DNA of 64,000 nt from Macrophomina tecta (Eukaryota > Ascomycota > Dothideomycetes > Botryosphaeriales > Botryosphaeriaceae): positions 2,852,001 through 2,916,000 of the forward strand of contig JAKSGN010000002.1 in the NCBI GenBank assembly GCA_024180945.1, given 5' to 3'. A model generated the notes under the pieces. It ran no database searches. It had not been told where the DNA came from and worked only from the letters and a program-made list of their open reading frames with translations. The position numbers and the translations under genes were made by a program. Shown here in pieces: positions 21,623-32,190 of this stretch. Position 1 is the stretch's first letter. The number at the start of each line of letters is the position of its first letter.

Positions 21623-22414
21623 ATGCCGCCCTTCCAGCCCACCGACCTCGCCGGCCTGGCTCGCGGCCTCCTCCAGGACGGCCCTCACCGGACGCTGCCG
21701 ACGCCCAAGCGCCTGCGCATCCTGCTCAACGGCCAGTACATCGCCGACACGACGCGCGGCATCTACGTGTGGGAGCACCCCTACTACCCCTACTACTACG
21801 TCCCGCTGTCCTCGATCCCGGCCTCGCATCGCACCGTGCTCGAGCGCCTGCACGACGGCGCCGCCAGCATCCTGCGCATCACCGTGGGCTCGCGCTCGAC
21901 CGACCGCGTGCTGGCCTTCAGCGACACGCTGAGCGGCGACAAGCTCCAGCCGCTGCAGGGGATGGCGCGCGTCGAGTTCGGCGCCGCGGACGCGTGGTTC
22001 GAGGAGGACACGCGCATCGACGTGCACCCGAAGGACCCGTTCAAGCGCATCGACATTGTGCACTCGACGCGCCCGCTGCGCGTCGCCGTCGGCGGGCACA
22101 CGGTGGCCGAAGCCGCCAGCGCGCAGCACCTGTTCGAGACGGGCCTGCCGCCGCGCTACTACCTGCCGCCAACGAGCGTCGACCAGAGCGTGCTGCGGCC
22201 GAGCGCGACGGTGACGCGGTGCCCGTACAAGGGCGAGGCGGAGTACTACGATGTCGTGGTGGGCGGGGAGACGTACAAGGACATCGTGTGGTTCTATCGC
22301 CATCCGACGCTGGAGAGCGCGCCGATTGTCGGCCATTTGTGCTTTTACAATGAGAAGGTCGATATTGAGCTGGATGGGGAGAAGCTGGAGCGGCCGAAGA
22401 CGCATTTTGCGTGA
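21623..22414 (+). CDS. DUF427-domain protein with two copies of the domain
   Basis: A single exon of 263 residues begins MPPFQPTDLAGLARGLL. The first DUF427 unit runs about residues 30-150, with RILLNGQYIADTTRGIYVW and a Tyr-rich WEHPYYPYYYVP. The second runs about 170-258, with CPYKGEAEYYDVVVGG, DIVWFYRHPTLESAPI and VGHLCFYNEKVDIELDG, which is the best conserved signature. DUF427 proteins are small beta-barrels of unknown biochemical role. Codon use is strongly GC-rich at third positions. The gene runs in the same direction as the oxygenase about 230 bases upstream, but no functional link is established. Confidence 0.88.
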   Translation: MPPFQPTDLAGLARGLLQDGPHRTLPTPKRLRILLNGQYIADTTRGIYVWEHPYYPYYYVPLSSIPASHRTVLERLHDGAASILRITVGSRSTDRVLAFSDTLSGDKLQPLQGMARVEFGAADAWFEEDTRIDVHPKDPFKRIDIVHSTRPLRVAVGGHTVAEAASAQHLFETGLPPRYYLPPTSVDQSVLRPSATVTRCPYKGEAEYYDVVVGGETYKDIVWFYRHPTLESAPIVGHLCFYNEKVDIELDGEKLERPKTHFA

Positions 22415-23206
22415 GGGGGTTTGTTTGGGACATGCAGAGATGCCCGGGGATGAATGCTTCTAGGAGGCCTCTGCGAATATCACGTACTCTGCAGTTCTGC
22501 TGGTGCAACTCCTCCAAAGCAGAGGAGCGGAGTGGTGAAATTACTGCAAGCATCTGATTGCCCACGCGTGACTGCTGCCAGTGTCTCGCCCCGCTACCGT
22601 TCCTGACGCGCCCGGTTACCGTACCCCGCGTTTGCAGCGGAGATTGCTGCTCTTCACAGCATCTCTCGAGTGCGCCACCAGCGGAGTTCCCTACGAGGAA
22701 GCAAAGGCTCACCAGCGCTGGCCAACGGAGTCTGCTGCTGCATATCTGTTCAACTGCATCGTGAGTTGCCGTTGTGCCAGGTCAATGCTGGACGTGTGAC
22801 GGGTGCGTAATTTGTCAGTTGAACCGACTCCGGCGCCGGTGATCGGCTCCAGAAACAGAAGCCGATGCGCTCCTGCATACCTACACCACATGCTTCATCG
22901 TGAAGCGAGCAAAGAGGTACTCAGCGCACAATATGGACCACAGACGCTCGTGTGCCTCGCGTGAGTGACTGGCATCTCTAGCCACCGTTTCTCCAGTCAC
23001 TCGCGAATTCAGCGTGCTTGGAGAGACATGTTAGACGTCGCGCCCTGCGGCAAGCCAACGCCCGGCCAGCGCGCCTACGACCGAGCAATGACACCCCCAC
23101 GTCGGCACCCTTAGTTTCACTAGTGATGGACCGCGACGAATAAATACCACCCCACGCTCTCCCCACGCATGTACTGGGCATCCACAGCAAACCAACAACA
23201 TTGACC
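22415..23206. other. Intergenic, no gene recognised
   Basis: No coding frame of note. The last 70 bases carry a possible TATA-like AATAAATA upstream of the next gene. Confidence 0.4.
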
Positions 23207-24536
23207 ATGGTAGACGTGTCCCCAGACTACCTCAAGAGCTTCATCGGCCGCCCGGCCATTGAAGTCCCCACCCCGTCCATTGTCCTGAGCAAACCCGTCA
23301 TCGAGAAGAACTGCAAGAGGTTGCATGATGATGTCAAGAGCTTAGGAATCGGCTTCAGGCCTCATGTCAAAACCCTCAAGGTGAGCGGGAAAGCGGGGGA
23401 GAGATCGCGCCAGTACAGTCCATGAGCTGACCGTCGCAGTCTGAAGAAGTGACGAGGCTGATGCTCGGAGACGTGGCGAGGAGCTGCGTGGCATCCACTC
23501 TCAGAGAAATCAGAGGCCTGCTGCCTCTCGCAGAAGAAGGCCTCCTGGACGATGTACGTTTGTTTCTCCAGCAGACCACCCCCAGGAGATGCTGCCCGAG
23601 CATCAAACCCCGCCTCTCTAATACCCACCCACCCAGGTCCTCTACGGCCTCCCCATCCGGCCCAGCGCCCTCCCCGAACTCTCCACCCTCTCCCACACCC
23701 TCAAGATCCTCCTCATGCTCGACCACCCCTCGCAAATCACCCACCTCGAATCCTTCGCCACCCAATCCGGCCACGCCGCCCCCTGGCCCTGCTTCATCAA
23801 AATCGACATGGGCACGCACCGCGCCGGCCTCCCCCTCACCTCGCCCACCCTCCGCGCCCTGATCGCGCGCGCCGAGTCCTCGCCCGCCGTCACCATCCAC
23901 GGCTTCTACTGCCACGCCGGCCACTCGTACGCCTCGCGCTCCGCCGCCTCCGCGTCGACCGTGCTGCACGACGAGGTCGGCGCCGCCGCCGCCGCCGCTG
24001 CGCAGCTGCTGTCGTCCGCGCGCGCGGCCCCCGTCGTCGTGTCGTTCGGCTCGACGCCGACGGCGCACGTCGTCGCGACGCTGCGGCGCGACCTCGACCC
24101 CCGCCTGCGCCTGGAGCTGCACGCCGGCAACTTCCCCGCCAACGACCTGCAGCAGCTGGCGACCGGCTGCGTGCGCGAGGGCGACCAGGCGCTGCGCGTC
24201 CTGGCCGAGGTGTGCTCCGTGTACGCGGAGCGCGGCGAGGCGCTGCTGAACGCGGGCGTGGTCGCCCTCGCGCGCGAGGCCGGCCCGCTGCCCGGCTTCG
24301 CCCGGGTCGTGGGCCGGCCCGAGTGGAACGTGGGGAGGTTGAGTCAGGAGCACGGCATCTTGGTGCGGGAGGAGGGGACGGAGGGGAGCCCGGTCGAGGA
24401 GGTGTTTGAGGTGGGCGAGCGGGTGTGGTTGTGGTGCCAGCATGCGTGCATCACGGCGGCGGCACATTATTACTATTTTGTCGTGGATGAGCACGATGTG
24501 GTCAGGGATGTGTGGTTTCCGTGGAAGGGGTGGTGA
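23207..24536 (+). CDS. D-serine dehydratase / D-threonine aldolase-like PLP enzyme
   Basis: Exons 23207-23380, 23440-23553 and 23637-24536 give 395 residues in phase, with an ACCATGG start context. The N-terminal alanine-racemase-type barrel has PTPSIVLSKPVIEKN and RPHVKTLK, where Lys55 is the expected Schiff-base residue. Substrate-side segments FIKIDMGTHRAG, HGFYCHAGHSY and SFGSTPTAH follow. The C-terminal D-Ser dehydratase-like domain ends in VWLWCQHACITAAAH, containing the HxC zinc pair seen in eukaryotic D-serine dehydratases. It likely converts D-serine to pyruvate and ammonia, or acts on D-threonine-like substrates. Codon use is extremely GC-rich, producing long antisense open frames that are not genes. 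Confidence 0.85.
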
Positions 24537-24973
24537 TTTTTGGTTGATTTTGAGCTGGCTTCGCGCAACGGGGAAGGTGAGTATGAATGGTTTCTGAGCT
24601 TCGGGAAAAAAAAAAAAAAAAAAAAGAAAAAAGGCGTAGCCAGGACAATACGAAATCCCAAGTCTCCAAGCATCATGTCGCCTGTTTGATTCCCTGGTTC
24701 TCTATTTCTGGACTGGAGTCAGTTCTTTATCACCGTTTGCCATCCTGGAAGAAGAGTCCCATATACACCATTTTTGATTCAGCTCTATATCAGTCTCTTC
24801 ATCTCTCTAAAGCATCTCGTCCGAGAAAGAAAGCAGCCCTATAGACACTCCAAGCACACCACCTATGAAAAAGAACCCCCCGCCCTAGATGTCATCTCTT
24901 TCTTGACCATTCACAGCCCCTCGGTGTCTCAGCTCCCAGACCACCTCTAGAAAGCCGTCACGGCCTCAGCAGC
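24537..24973. other. Convergent 3' region with an A tract
   Basis: Lies between two convergent genes; a run of about 20 A starts near 24606. No coding sequence. Confidence 0.5.
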
Positions 24974-26490
24974 TCAAGCGTTGCCGTTGTTCGCCAGCAC
25001 AAGGCTGCCGCCGGTCACGAACCCAGAGTTCCTGCTCAGCACGCCCGAAAGAGCATTGCTCTTGATGTACGACTTCATCGCGCTGGGCGACCTCCTCAGG
25101 CTGGACTGCGCAGCAGCGTTGTACCTGCATATCTCGAACGTCAGCGCTCCTGCGTCCACTCTCAACCGCACAGGGGGGAAAGTTAAAACTCACGCAACAA
25201 GCCCAGCAATGTGGGGGCACGCCATGGACGTGCCCGACAGCGAGCGGTAGCCCGTCGACGCCGTGTTGCTGGCCGACACGACGCCCTCGCCGGGCGCGTA
25301 CACGTCGACGCAGGGGCCGGTGTTGGAGAAGCTGGCGACGGCGTCGTTGATGTTGGTCGCGCCGACGCCGATGACGGTGCTGCTGCCGGTGCCGCCGAGC
25401 GCCGAGGGCGACGAGTTGCACGCGTTGGTGTTGGAGTTACCCGCGGCGACCTGACGTGCGTTTTAGTTACCGTTTCGGGAGGAAGGGAGTCGTGTTTAGG
25501 TGGAGGTTGTTTTTTTTTTTTTTTTTTTTTTGGGGGGGGGGGCGGGGACTTACGACAGTGTGCACGCCCGAGGCGGCGAGGTTGCGGACCGCGGTCTCGA
25601 CGGCCGTGGAGCGCGCCTCGAAGCCGAGCGACATGGAGGCGACGGAGGCGACGAAGTTGCTGGCGCTCTGGCGGGTGGAGTGCTGTGAGGCGACGTAGTC
25701 CAGGCCGGCGATGAGCTGTTCGGAGGTGTTTTAGTCGTTGGTGTCTGCAAATGGGTCTGGAGAAAATCGCAATGGCTGGGAACTTACACCACTGGAGGTA
25801 CCCCTGCCATCGTCGCCGAGGACCTTGACGGCAATCAGGTTGGCGTTGGAGGCGACACCGACAGTCGATCCGGCAATGGTGCCGGCGCAGTGAGTTCCTG
25901 TAACGGGTTAGTTACGATCCCGAGGGCTCAGGCATCCGCGGAGAAAATGAACGGGGGAAGGCCATACCGTGGCCCTGGCCATCAGCAGACGAAGAGTAGT
26001 AGCTGTAGCCAACCCTAGCACGGCCACCGAACTCCGAATGGGCTGTGTAGATGCCGGTATCCACGACATAGACATCCACGCCGCGGCCGAGCTGGGTGTC
26101 AGCGTAGGTGTAGGTGAAAGTCCTGGCGCTGGCGGTCCCGCTGACGCGGCCACTCTGCGAGATGCGCTGCAGGCCCCAGGGGGCGCTGCCGCGGGTGGCG
26201 GCGATGGTGATGGGGACGACGGGCTCGACGTTGATGACCTCGCTCTTGGCGTTCAGAAACGCGGCCTCCTCGTCGGTGATGGCGCCGGAGAAGCCCTTGA
26301 ACAGCGTGTTGTTGAACGTGGCATGGATGTCCTCCATGTCGGGGTTCAGGTTGAGCTCGGCGAGGAGCGCGACGACATCGACCTCGGCGGTCGTGACGAT
26401 GTCGAACTCCTTAGTGTTCTGGCGGCGCTTGAGCGTGGGGGCAGCCAGGGCCGCGAGGGCCTGGAGGGCGAGGAGGAAGGCAGCCTTCAT
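24974..26490 (-). CDS. Secreted subtilisin-like serine protease (proteinase K group, S8A)
   Basis: Five exons, 26490-25968, 25897-25788, 25715-25554, 25450-25194 and 25124-24974, give 400 residues in phase. A signal peptide ([18 protein letters not shown]) is followed by an I9 propeptide ([16 protein letters not shown]) to about residue 98. The catalytic domain has the triad Asp144 (VVDTG), His177 (GHGTH) and Ser340 (GTSMACPH), with oxyanion Asn270 (AAGNS). Length and order are normal for fungal alkaline proteases. It is secreted and digests extracellular protein. The third intron carries a T tract of over 20 next to a G tract, given-strand orientation. The frame is intact with no missing key residue. 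Confidence 0.93.
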
Positions 26491-28031
26491 ATTGAAAGAA
26501 GATGAGACGGTCTGTCCTTTGTCTGGAGGTGGTCTTGAGAGCTGGTGCTGGACTGATGCCCTTCAACTGCGCGTCCATTCTCAACTTTTATACCTCGCTG
26601 TCTTTCTTTTCTCCCTATCTCGCGTGGACGCAGCAGCGTGGTGTATCCATCCACCAAGCTTGGCGCGCGAAGTCGATCTGGGAAAGAGACAAAGGTCTCA
26701 CTGCGGGACAGTATTGGCTTGGCTCGGCGTGCTGGCATGCTGCGATGGTAGTCGTCAGGTGTTGCAAGAAAGACCAAGAGTTTTCCAAGACATCGAGGAT
26801 CAAATGACGCTCGCCGTCGAGGAAGGCCAAGAAGTCTGCTGCAGGAACATATCATAGACCGGGCCTATATTGCCCGACAAGTTTCCTATCTGGGCAGTAG
26901 GCATTGCGGATGGCAGGACCGCAAGGCGCCACACAGTGGGAAGCCCAGAGATGCGTGAGCTCCGCGTCGCGCATGGAAGCGGCTCTCAATGTGCTTTGTT
27001 ACGGCATAAGATGGCTTGAAAGGGAAGGCGGACGGTAGACGGCATCCAGATCTGTCCGAGGCGGCCAGCAGTGCTGGTTGTGACTAAGAGCGGTTGAGCG
27101 CCTAACGTGCTCCTTGCAGGAATTCTCAGAGAGCCAGGATGGCAGGACAGCTCACGCGCGAGACAGAGAACAATGCAAACATTTATATCTTGCTGCAATC
27201 AGTGGATCGGCGGATGGCGCGTCCTCCTTCAGGATCTTCTCATGCTTCATACGGGGTTTGCTACCAAACGTGGTGGAGGACACCACCAAGGGACAGCAAG
27301 TCATCCGTCGTTTGGCGGCATGGTTGAGATGCTGCAGGCTTCGGCGGTACTATGATAAGGGTAGGCTGGATTGGCAGCAGGTCTCGGCCTAAGGCGCCGA
27401 TCGGGCAGGTGAGCGGACGAAGTGATTCCAGGGAATGAAAGACGTTATGCTTGGCACGGTGGGAGCCAAGCGTGTCTTGTAGCGCTTGCATCGGCGTTCC
27501 GTCCAGTAGAAGATCTTGGCATATACGCTGTAGAAGAAATGGAAGCGTCCACGAGGAAAGTAGAAGCTGGGCTTGGGATGCGGTTACGGGGTGGCTTGTC
27601 ACGCGGCGCTTGGTATAGCAGACCTTCCACTTTGGGATGATAAGGCTATCACGTTATGAGTCGTCATATCACGCTCGAATCCACGACCAATAATCTGGCC
27701 TGTGAGATAAGTAAGTACATCGGCAGTGCTCCGCGGTGATCAGAGTGCATACTCGATATGCTGAGCCGCGGTTCCGCTTTGGTCTGTTCCACGACGCAGA
27801 AGCGTTCTGGGATGTCGCGGCTGGTTTGTGCAAAATTGCCGAGCGAACGGAAAATCTCGCCTAAGAAATGGAATTGCTCGATTAAACATAGCCTCTATTC
27901 TGCGGCCCTATAAGTTGCGGGCTCCCGTCCATTGGGTATAAGCGAACGTCGCCTGTGCCGTGTTTTCCCTTCACACAATTCATCTCATTTCCCCACTATA
28001 TCATTACGCCCGACGCCCATGACAGTTTCGC
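26491..28031. other. Intergenic, no gene recognised
   Basis: Contains the subtilisin promoter near 26500-26900. Short ORFs on both strands lack domains and splice support. Confidence 0.4.
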
Positions 28032-29398
28032 TCATGACTGACCATTCTTTGGCCTACCTTCATATCTCGATGCTGCGGCGGCGTCCATCTCGACAGGGCT
28101 GCCGCCAATGACGCGCGCATCATCCCAACCGGCATGAGGCTGCTGCGGTGGCGTCCCTGCCCCAGGGCTCCCCACTTGGTGAATTTCATGATCACCCGGC
28201 AGCTCAGAGGAGAACTCGGGAGCACCCGTCTGCCTGTTGTACCCCACAAACGTCATGTGCTCCTGCGGGGGCGGCGATCCGAATCGTTGCTGATTCATGT
28301 GCGAAAAGGCGGTACTGTCACTCCATCGGGCGGGATTGGGGCTCTTTTCAGATCCAATGGGTGGGCTGCCAGGCATTTGAGGCGGCGGACTGCCCATGCG
28401 TGACGGAGTGCCGTCCGACCATGGCGGCAAGGAACCGGGCGGCGCGCTCGTGTGGTCGCCGACCTCAGACATGGGTGGCTGAGACTGTGCATGCTTGAAG
28501 AACTTGCCATATGCACGGCTGCGTGCGATGAAGAACGCAAGGGCAGCAACGATGACAACGAAGGCGACGGAGCCCACGACAATTCCGGCAATAGCGCCGC
28601 CGGAGAGGGAGGAGCTGTGGTGGCCGTTGGAAGTGGATGCCGCTTGTGATCCTTCCGCTGGCCAAGCCTGACCTGGCGCAAGTTGGTAGACGGCGTCCAT
28701 GGCTGTGGTGTGTTGAAGATCCCATGATGAGCCATTTTGCTGGGTTGATGTCAGCGTTAGTACAGAGTGCGTTTTTTTTTTTTTTTTTTTTGGTCTATAC
28801 TGACTGGGTTTATCACGCCCACCATGCCGTTCGGCGTGCATGAGTCCAGCGCATCGCAGTAAAACCAGATCGGATCCGTGTTGTTAATTGTAAGGTTCCA
28901 TGTTGTCCTCTGTGAACGTATGAGCCGCCATGCAAGATGGAGGTACCGCGATCCCCACTTATGAGGCGCTTTTGGATAAATTGATAAATTGTGGGCGCTG
29001 CAGCTAGCAGCTCCTGCCCGAATAACTCAGGCTTCGGGGTTGGGGACTACGGGAGCGCTTACATCTCCAAAAGATTCAACGAGTTGATTTCCCGAGAAGA
29101 AACCTTGGTATTCTTCATCGGTATGATACAATTCCCAGGGCACACACGGATTGCAGCCAGCGACACCGCATATTGAGCTTTTGGTGTACTCTCCGCGGAT
29201 GACCGAGTGGTTTGTGGGGTAGAATTCAAAGACAACAATGTCGCCGACCGCCGCAATAGTAGTGTTTGGTGTGAAAGCGTGGTTATTGGCACCGACAGCC
29301 ACCGTATGGATAGTTCGCGAGCTCGACGCTGTGGTCGTCTGGGCGAGTAGGCCTCTCGCAAGCAGCAAGACGGCTGCTGTGGCGAGAAATCGTCTCAT
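28032..29398 (-). CDS. Cupredoxin-domain extracellular protein with one membrane helix and Pro-rich tail
   Basis: Exons 29398-29063, 28909-28805 and 28739-28032 give 382 residues in phase. A signal peptide (MRRFLATAAVLLLARGLLAQ) precedes a cupredoxin fold: HTVAVGANNHAFTPN, DIVVFEFYPTNHSVI with a copper-ligand-type His, then WNLTINNTDPIWFYCDAL and NGMVGVINP with the Cys-containing loop. A helix near residues 200-225 (AIAGIVVGSVAFVVIVAALAF) anchors it, and the cytoplasmic tail is rich in PPP and Ser/Pro. This matches fungal extracellular serine-rich/cupredoxin proteins of the cell surface; function unknown. Intron 2 contains a 22-base homopolymer. Confidence 0.82.
28771..28792. repeat. T homopolymer in cupredoxin intron 2
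   Basis: About 22 T on the given strand, an A run in the transcript, close to the donor site of the 28804-28740 intron. Confidence 0.7.
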
Positions 29399-30575
29399 GG
29401 TCAGTCGGAGTGGAGCTGCTGTGGGCGCAAACCGGGAGAGGGGAGGCGCTCGTGGAAGAGAGCAGCAGGGCAGCTACATGAGCCTTTGGGGCAAGGTTGA
29501 CTTAGAAGTGGGGGGAGAAGAGAGGCGGAACCAGATTGTTGGAACATGGGGAGCACTTCTTTTACACCTACTGCACGGCGCATCAGCCCCCTTGTAGAGC
29601 CGAGCGCCCACGCGAGCAAACACATCCTGCAACCGCGTACCGAGCTCGCTTGGCGTGTTGGAGGCCCCGGAGGGAGAGGCGGCCGCTATCGTAATTCTCA
29701 CGAGCAGTCGAGGACGGAGGGCGGTGGCGCGGTCGCGGAGCAGCATATTCCATGCATGTCAGCCGGACAATGGGCGGGCTGACGAATGTGCACGCTGAGG
29801 CTGCGCATGGGTTGGAGCCATTGATCCTTCGATGCCAGCCATGGCCTAGCCCTGCGGAGGCGCCGTGGGGGCTGAACTTACGCTGGGATACGAAGTCCAC
29901 ATCCGTCCCTCTCGTTCGTCCTGGGCAGCTTGGAGGGCCCACGAGGCGCCCCAATTCGTGGATCTTGATGAGTTGGTGGATGGCATGAAAAGCGGACATG
30001 GGTGATGCAGTGCGGGGCTTGTGCTGCGCTCGCCCGCTGCTGCTGCTGCTGCATGCGAGGTACCATCCGGCAACTTGTGAAGACTTTTGGCGGTCGCGGA
30101 CGCGCACACAGATCGCCACGATGACTGTGTGCGAGTGCCGGACCGAGACGTGGACGGCATGATGGCTGGTGATGAGGCTGGAACGGTGTTGATGGCGCTC
30201 CTTCGGCCCCGCCGCCGGTGCGTTCTCGGCTCAGCCCCCTCACGTGTCCAGCTGCTTACAGGAGCTCTATATTTAGTCTGTCCTCTGAAACTGTGCTATG
30301 ATATAAGACGTTGACGTGGGCCTGGCTCGTCCGCTTGTCTCTCTGCAAAGGATCATGTTTGATTCGCCCTGTTTCGGAATTTCTGACAGTCCTCAATTAC
30401 TTTATACGCTCGTTTGACCATTGCGGAGCCTTACAGTGTCAGATTCTACTGTCCACATTTCTTCATGTATTGTATATATACAAAGCAGCACCGGGCTGTC
30501 AGCCTCGAGTTCGCCCAAAACACGGATTAACCTTGGTCATCTCACAGTCCGCCGCAGTCGCCGAAGCAAAAAGCA
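29399..30575. other. Intergenic, no gene recognised
   Basis: Upstream region of the cupredoxin gene plus 3' flank of the DUF1996 gene. A (CTG)n run of about six units lies near 30037-30054. ORFs on both strands look like GC-rich chance frames. Confidence 0.4.
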
Positions 30576-32190
30576 TTACTCAGGATCCAGGTACTCCGAA
30601 AGGCGATAAGTGAAACGTCGAGATTTGTTAGGCGCCGCAGCGGTTGACCCCTTCTTATATATGCTGATGGCGTTGTATCCGCCGCACTCCATCGAGGCAT
30701 TGCCCGGGCAAGGCAGAAGGCAGTTGCCCCAGACGCCGGGCCAAGGAGCGCGGTCGGAAGCCAGGCTGTTGCCACAGTAGCATCTAAAAGCTCATAGTCA
30801 GCTTCTCCTTTCACCTCACGCACAGTCGAGCACTCACTCCGTCCTGTACTCGACGCCCGCGTATGTGTAGCCCAACGAGTCACAGTGGTCGACGCACAGC
30901 CCGTGCGTCATGCCATCATTCACCCACCGCTCGTCCGGGAACGTGCGGCCGCTCTCCGGCTGGTCGTTGCCGCAGCCCAGGTAATCCCATCCGTGGATCG
31001 GTGGCAGCGGCCGGTCGTGGCTCGGGTTGAAAGTCGCCTTGTTGTTGCAGTTTTTGTTGTTCTTGACTGCCGTCGGGAGGTCCCAGGAGATGGGATTGCA
31101 GCCAGGCAGCGACGGGAGCTTGCCCTGCACGGCTTCGTTGACGGATAACGGCAGCTTGCAGCGCTGCTGCTGCTCGGCAGTCCAGTAGCCAAACGTCTGG
31201 TTCGGGCAGGAGATGTTGCCATCTATGCAGTCTCTGACAGCCGCCTTGAGCGTGTCCGGGTCCCATCCGTTGAGGAAGTCTCCATGCATGCCGTAGCCAG
31301 TTGGGTCGCCCGTTGCTAGAGTAAAAGGTTGCCTGCCGTGGTCCCACCATGCGTTGGAGAAGAGCTGCGTCTGGTAGCCAATTTCGAAGAAGAGGGTCAT
31401 GATGTGGTGGGGGTGTGTGCTTGGACATCTTCCACCGTCGAAATTGCCGTCGACCGGATAGGCAACGTGTGAGACGTGGTCCGGAGCGTCGGCGTCTTTG
31501 CCATTCCAGCAACCGGGAAAGGTGACTTGCATGCGGATGCCGCCAGGGCAAGTGACATTGGGAAAGCCGGCGTACTGGACATTGCTGCCATCAGGAGCCG
31601 AGCCGAGGCAGAGAGCGCTTACGGCTTGGCTGTTGAAATCGGTCCCGGGAGTGCGCTTGAAGGGGTTGCCTGCGACCATCCTAAAGCCAGGTGGGAAGGG
31701 AATTATAGGGTCGTTGTCCGGGCCGGGGCGGTGACTGTGGAGAGAGTATCAGTGAGCGTTCGTTCTACGCAAGATATTCCCCTCACAGGTAGTAGACATT
31801 CATTCCTCCGGCGACACCGCGAGGACTATCACCCATGAGAGGAACATGCTGGAACGAGCCATCTTGGGCGCGGTAGTAGAGCTTGGAGATTGCAGATCAG
31901 CGGATGCCGAGATCGCGAGAGACGCAGACGCTCACCTTGGGAGACCAGTACGCGGACATGTCTTGCTTGATGTTGCAGGAGCTGCAGACGGAGTTGCGAG
32001 CGTCGCCAAAATCCATAGTGAAGTTGAAGCCATTGCCGCCGCACAAGACGTGGACATGGTGCGAGACTCGGCCGGGTTGGACGATAGGATCGGAGCGTTG
32101 GTCATAGAGGCGGCTCCCGCAGTTCACGACGAATGTCGCATGGGCTGGAATGGCAGCGGCCAAACCGGTAACGAGTGACCTGAAAAACAT
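30576..32190 (-). CDS. DUF1996 domain protein with C-terminal WSC domain, secreted
   Basis: Exons 32190-31936, 31881-31787, 31734-30838 and 30783-30576 give 484 residues in phase. A signal peptide (MFFRSLVTGLAAAIPAHA) leads into DUF1996: DPIVQPGRVSHHVHVLCGGN, CNIKQDMSAYWSP, GFRMVAGNPF, PGGIRMQVTFPGCWNGK and VDGNFDGGRCPSTHP. The histidine pairs HHVH and THPHH are conserved landmarks. A WSC domain fills the last 90 residues (YLGCGNDQPESGRTF, CVDHCDSLGYTYAGVEY, CYCGNSLASDRAP, CPGNASMECGG), a carbohydrate-binding module in fungal wall proteins. It is probably a cell-wall or extracellular protein; DUF1996 activity is not known to me. Confidence 0.9.

Noticed and set aside
23552..24494. Long open frames on both strands over the D-serine dehydratase-like gene.
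   Set aside because: They are GC-codon shadows; low-complexity Arg/Pro/Gly translations without domains.
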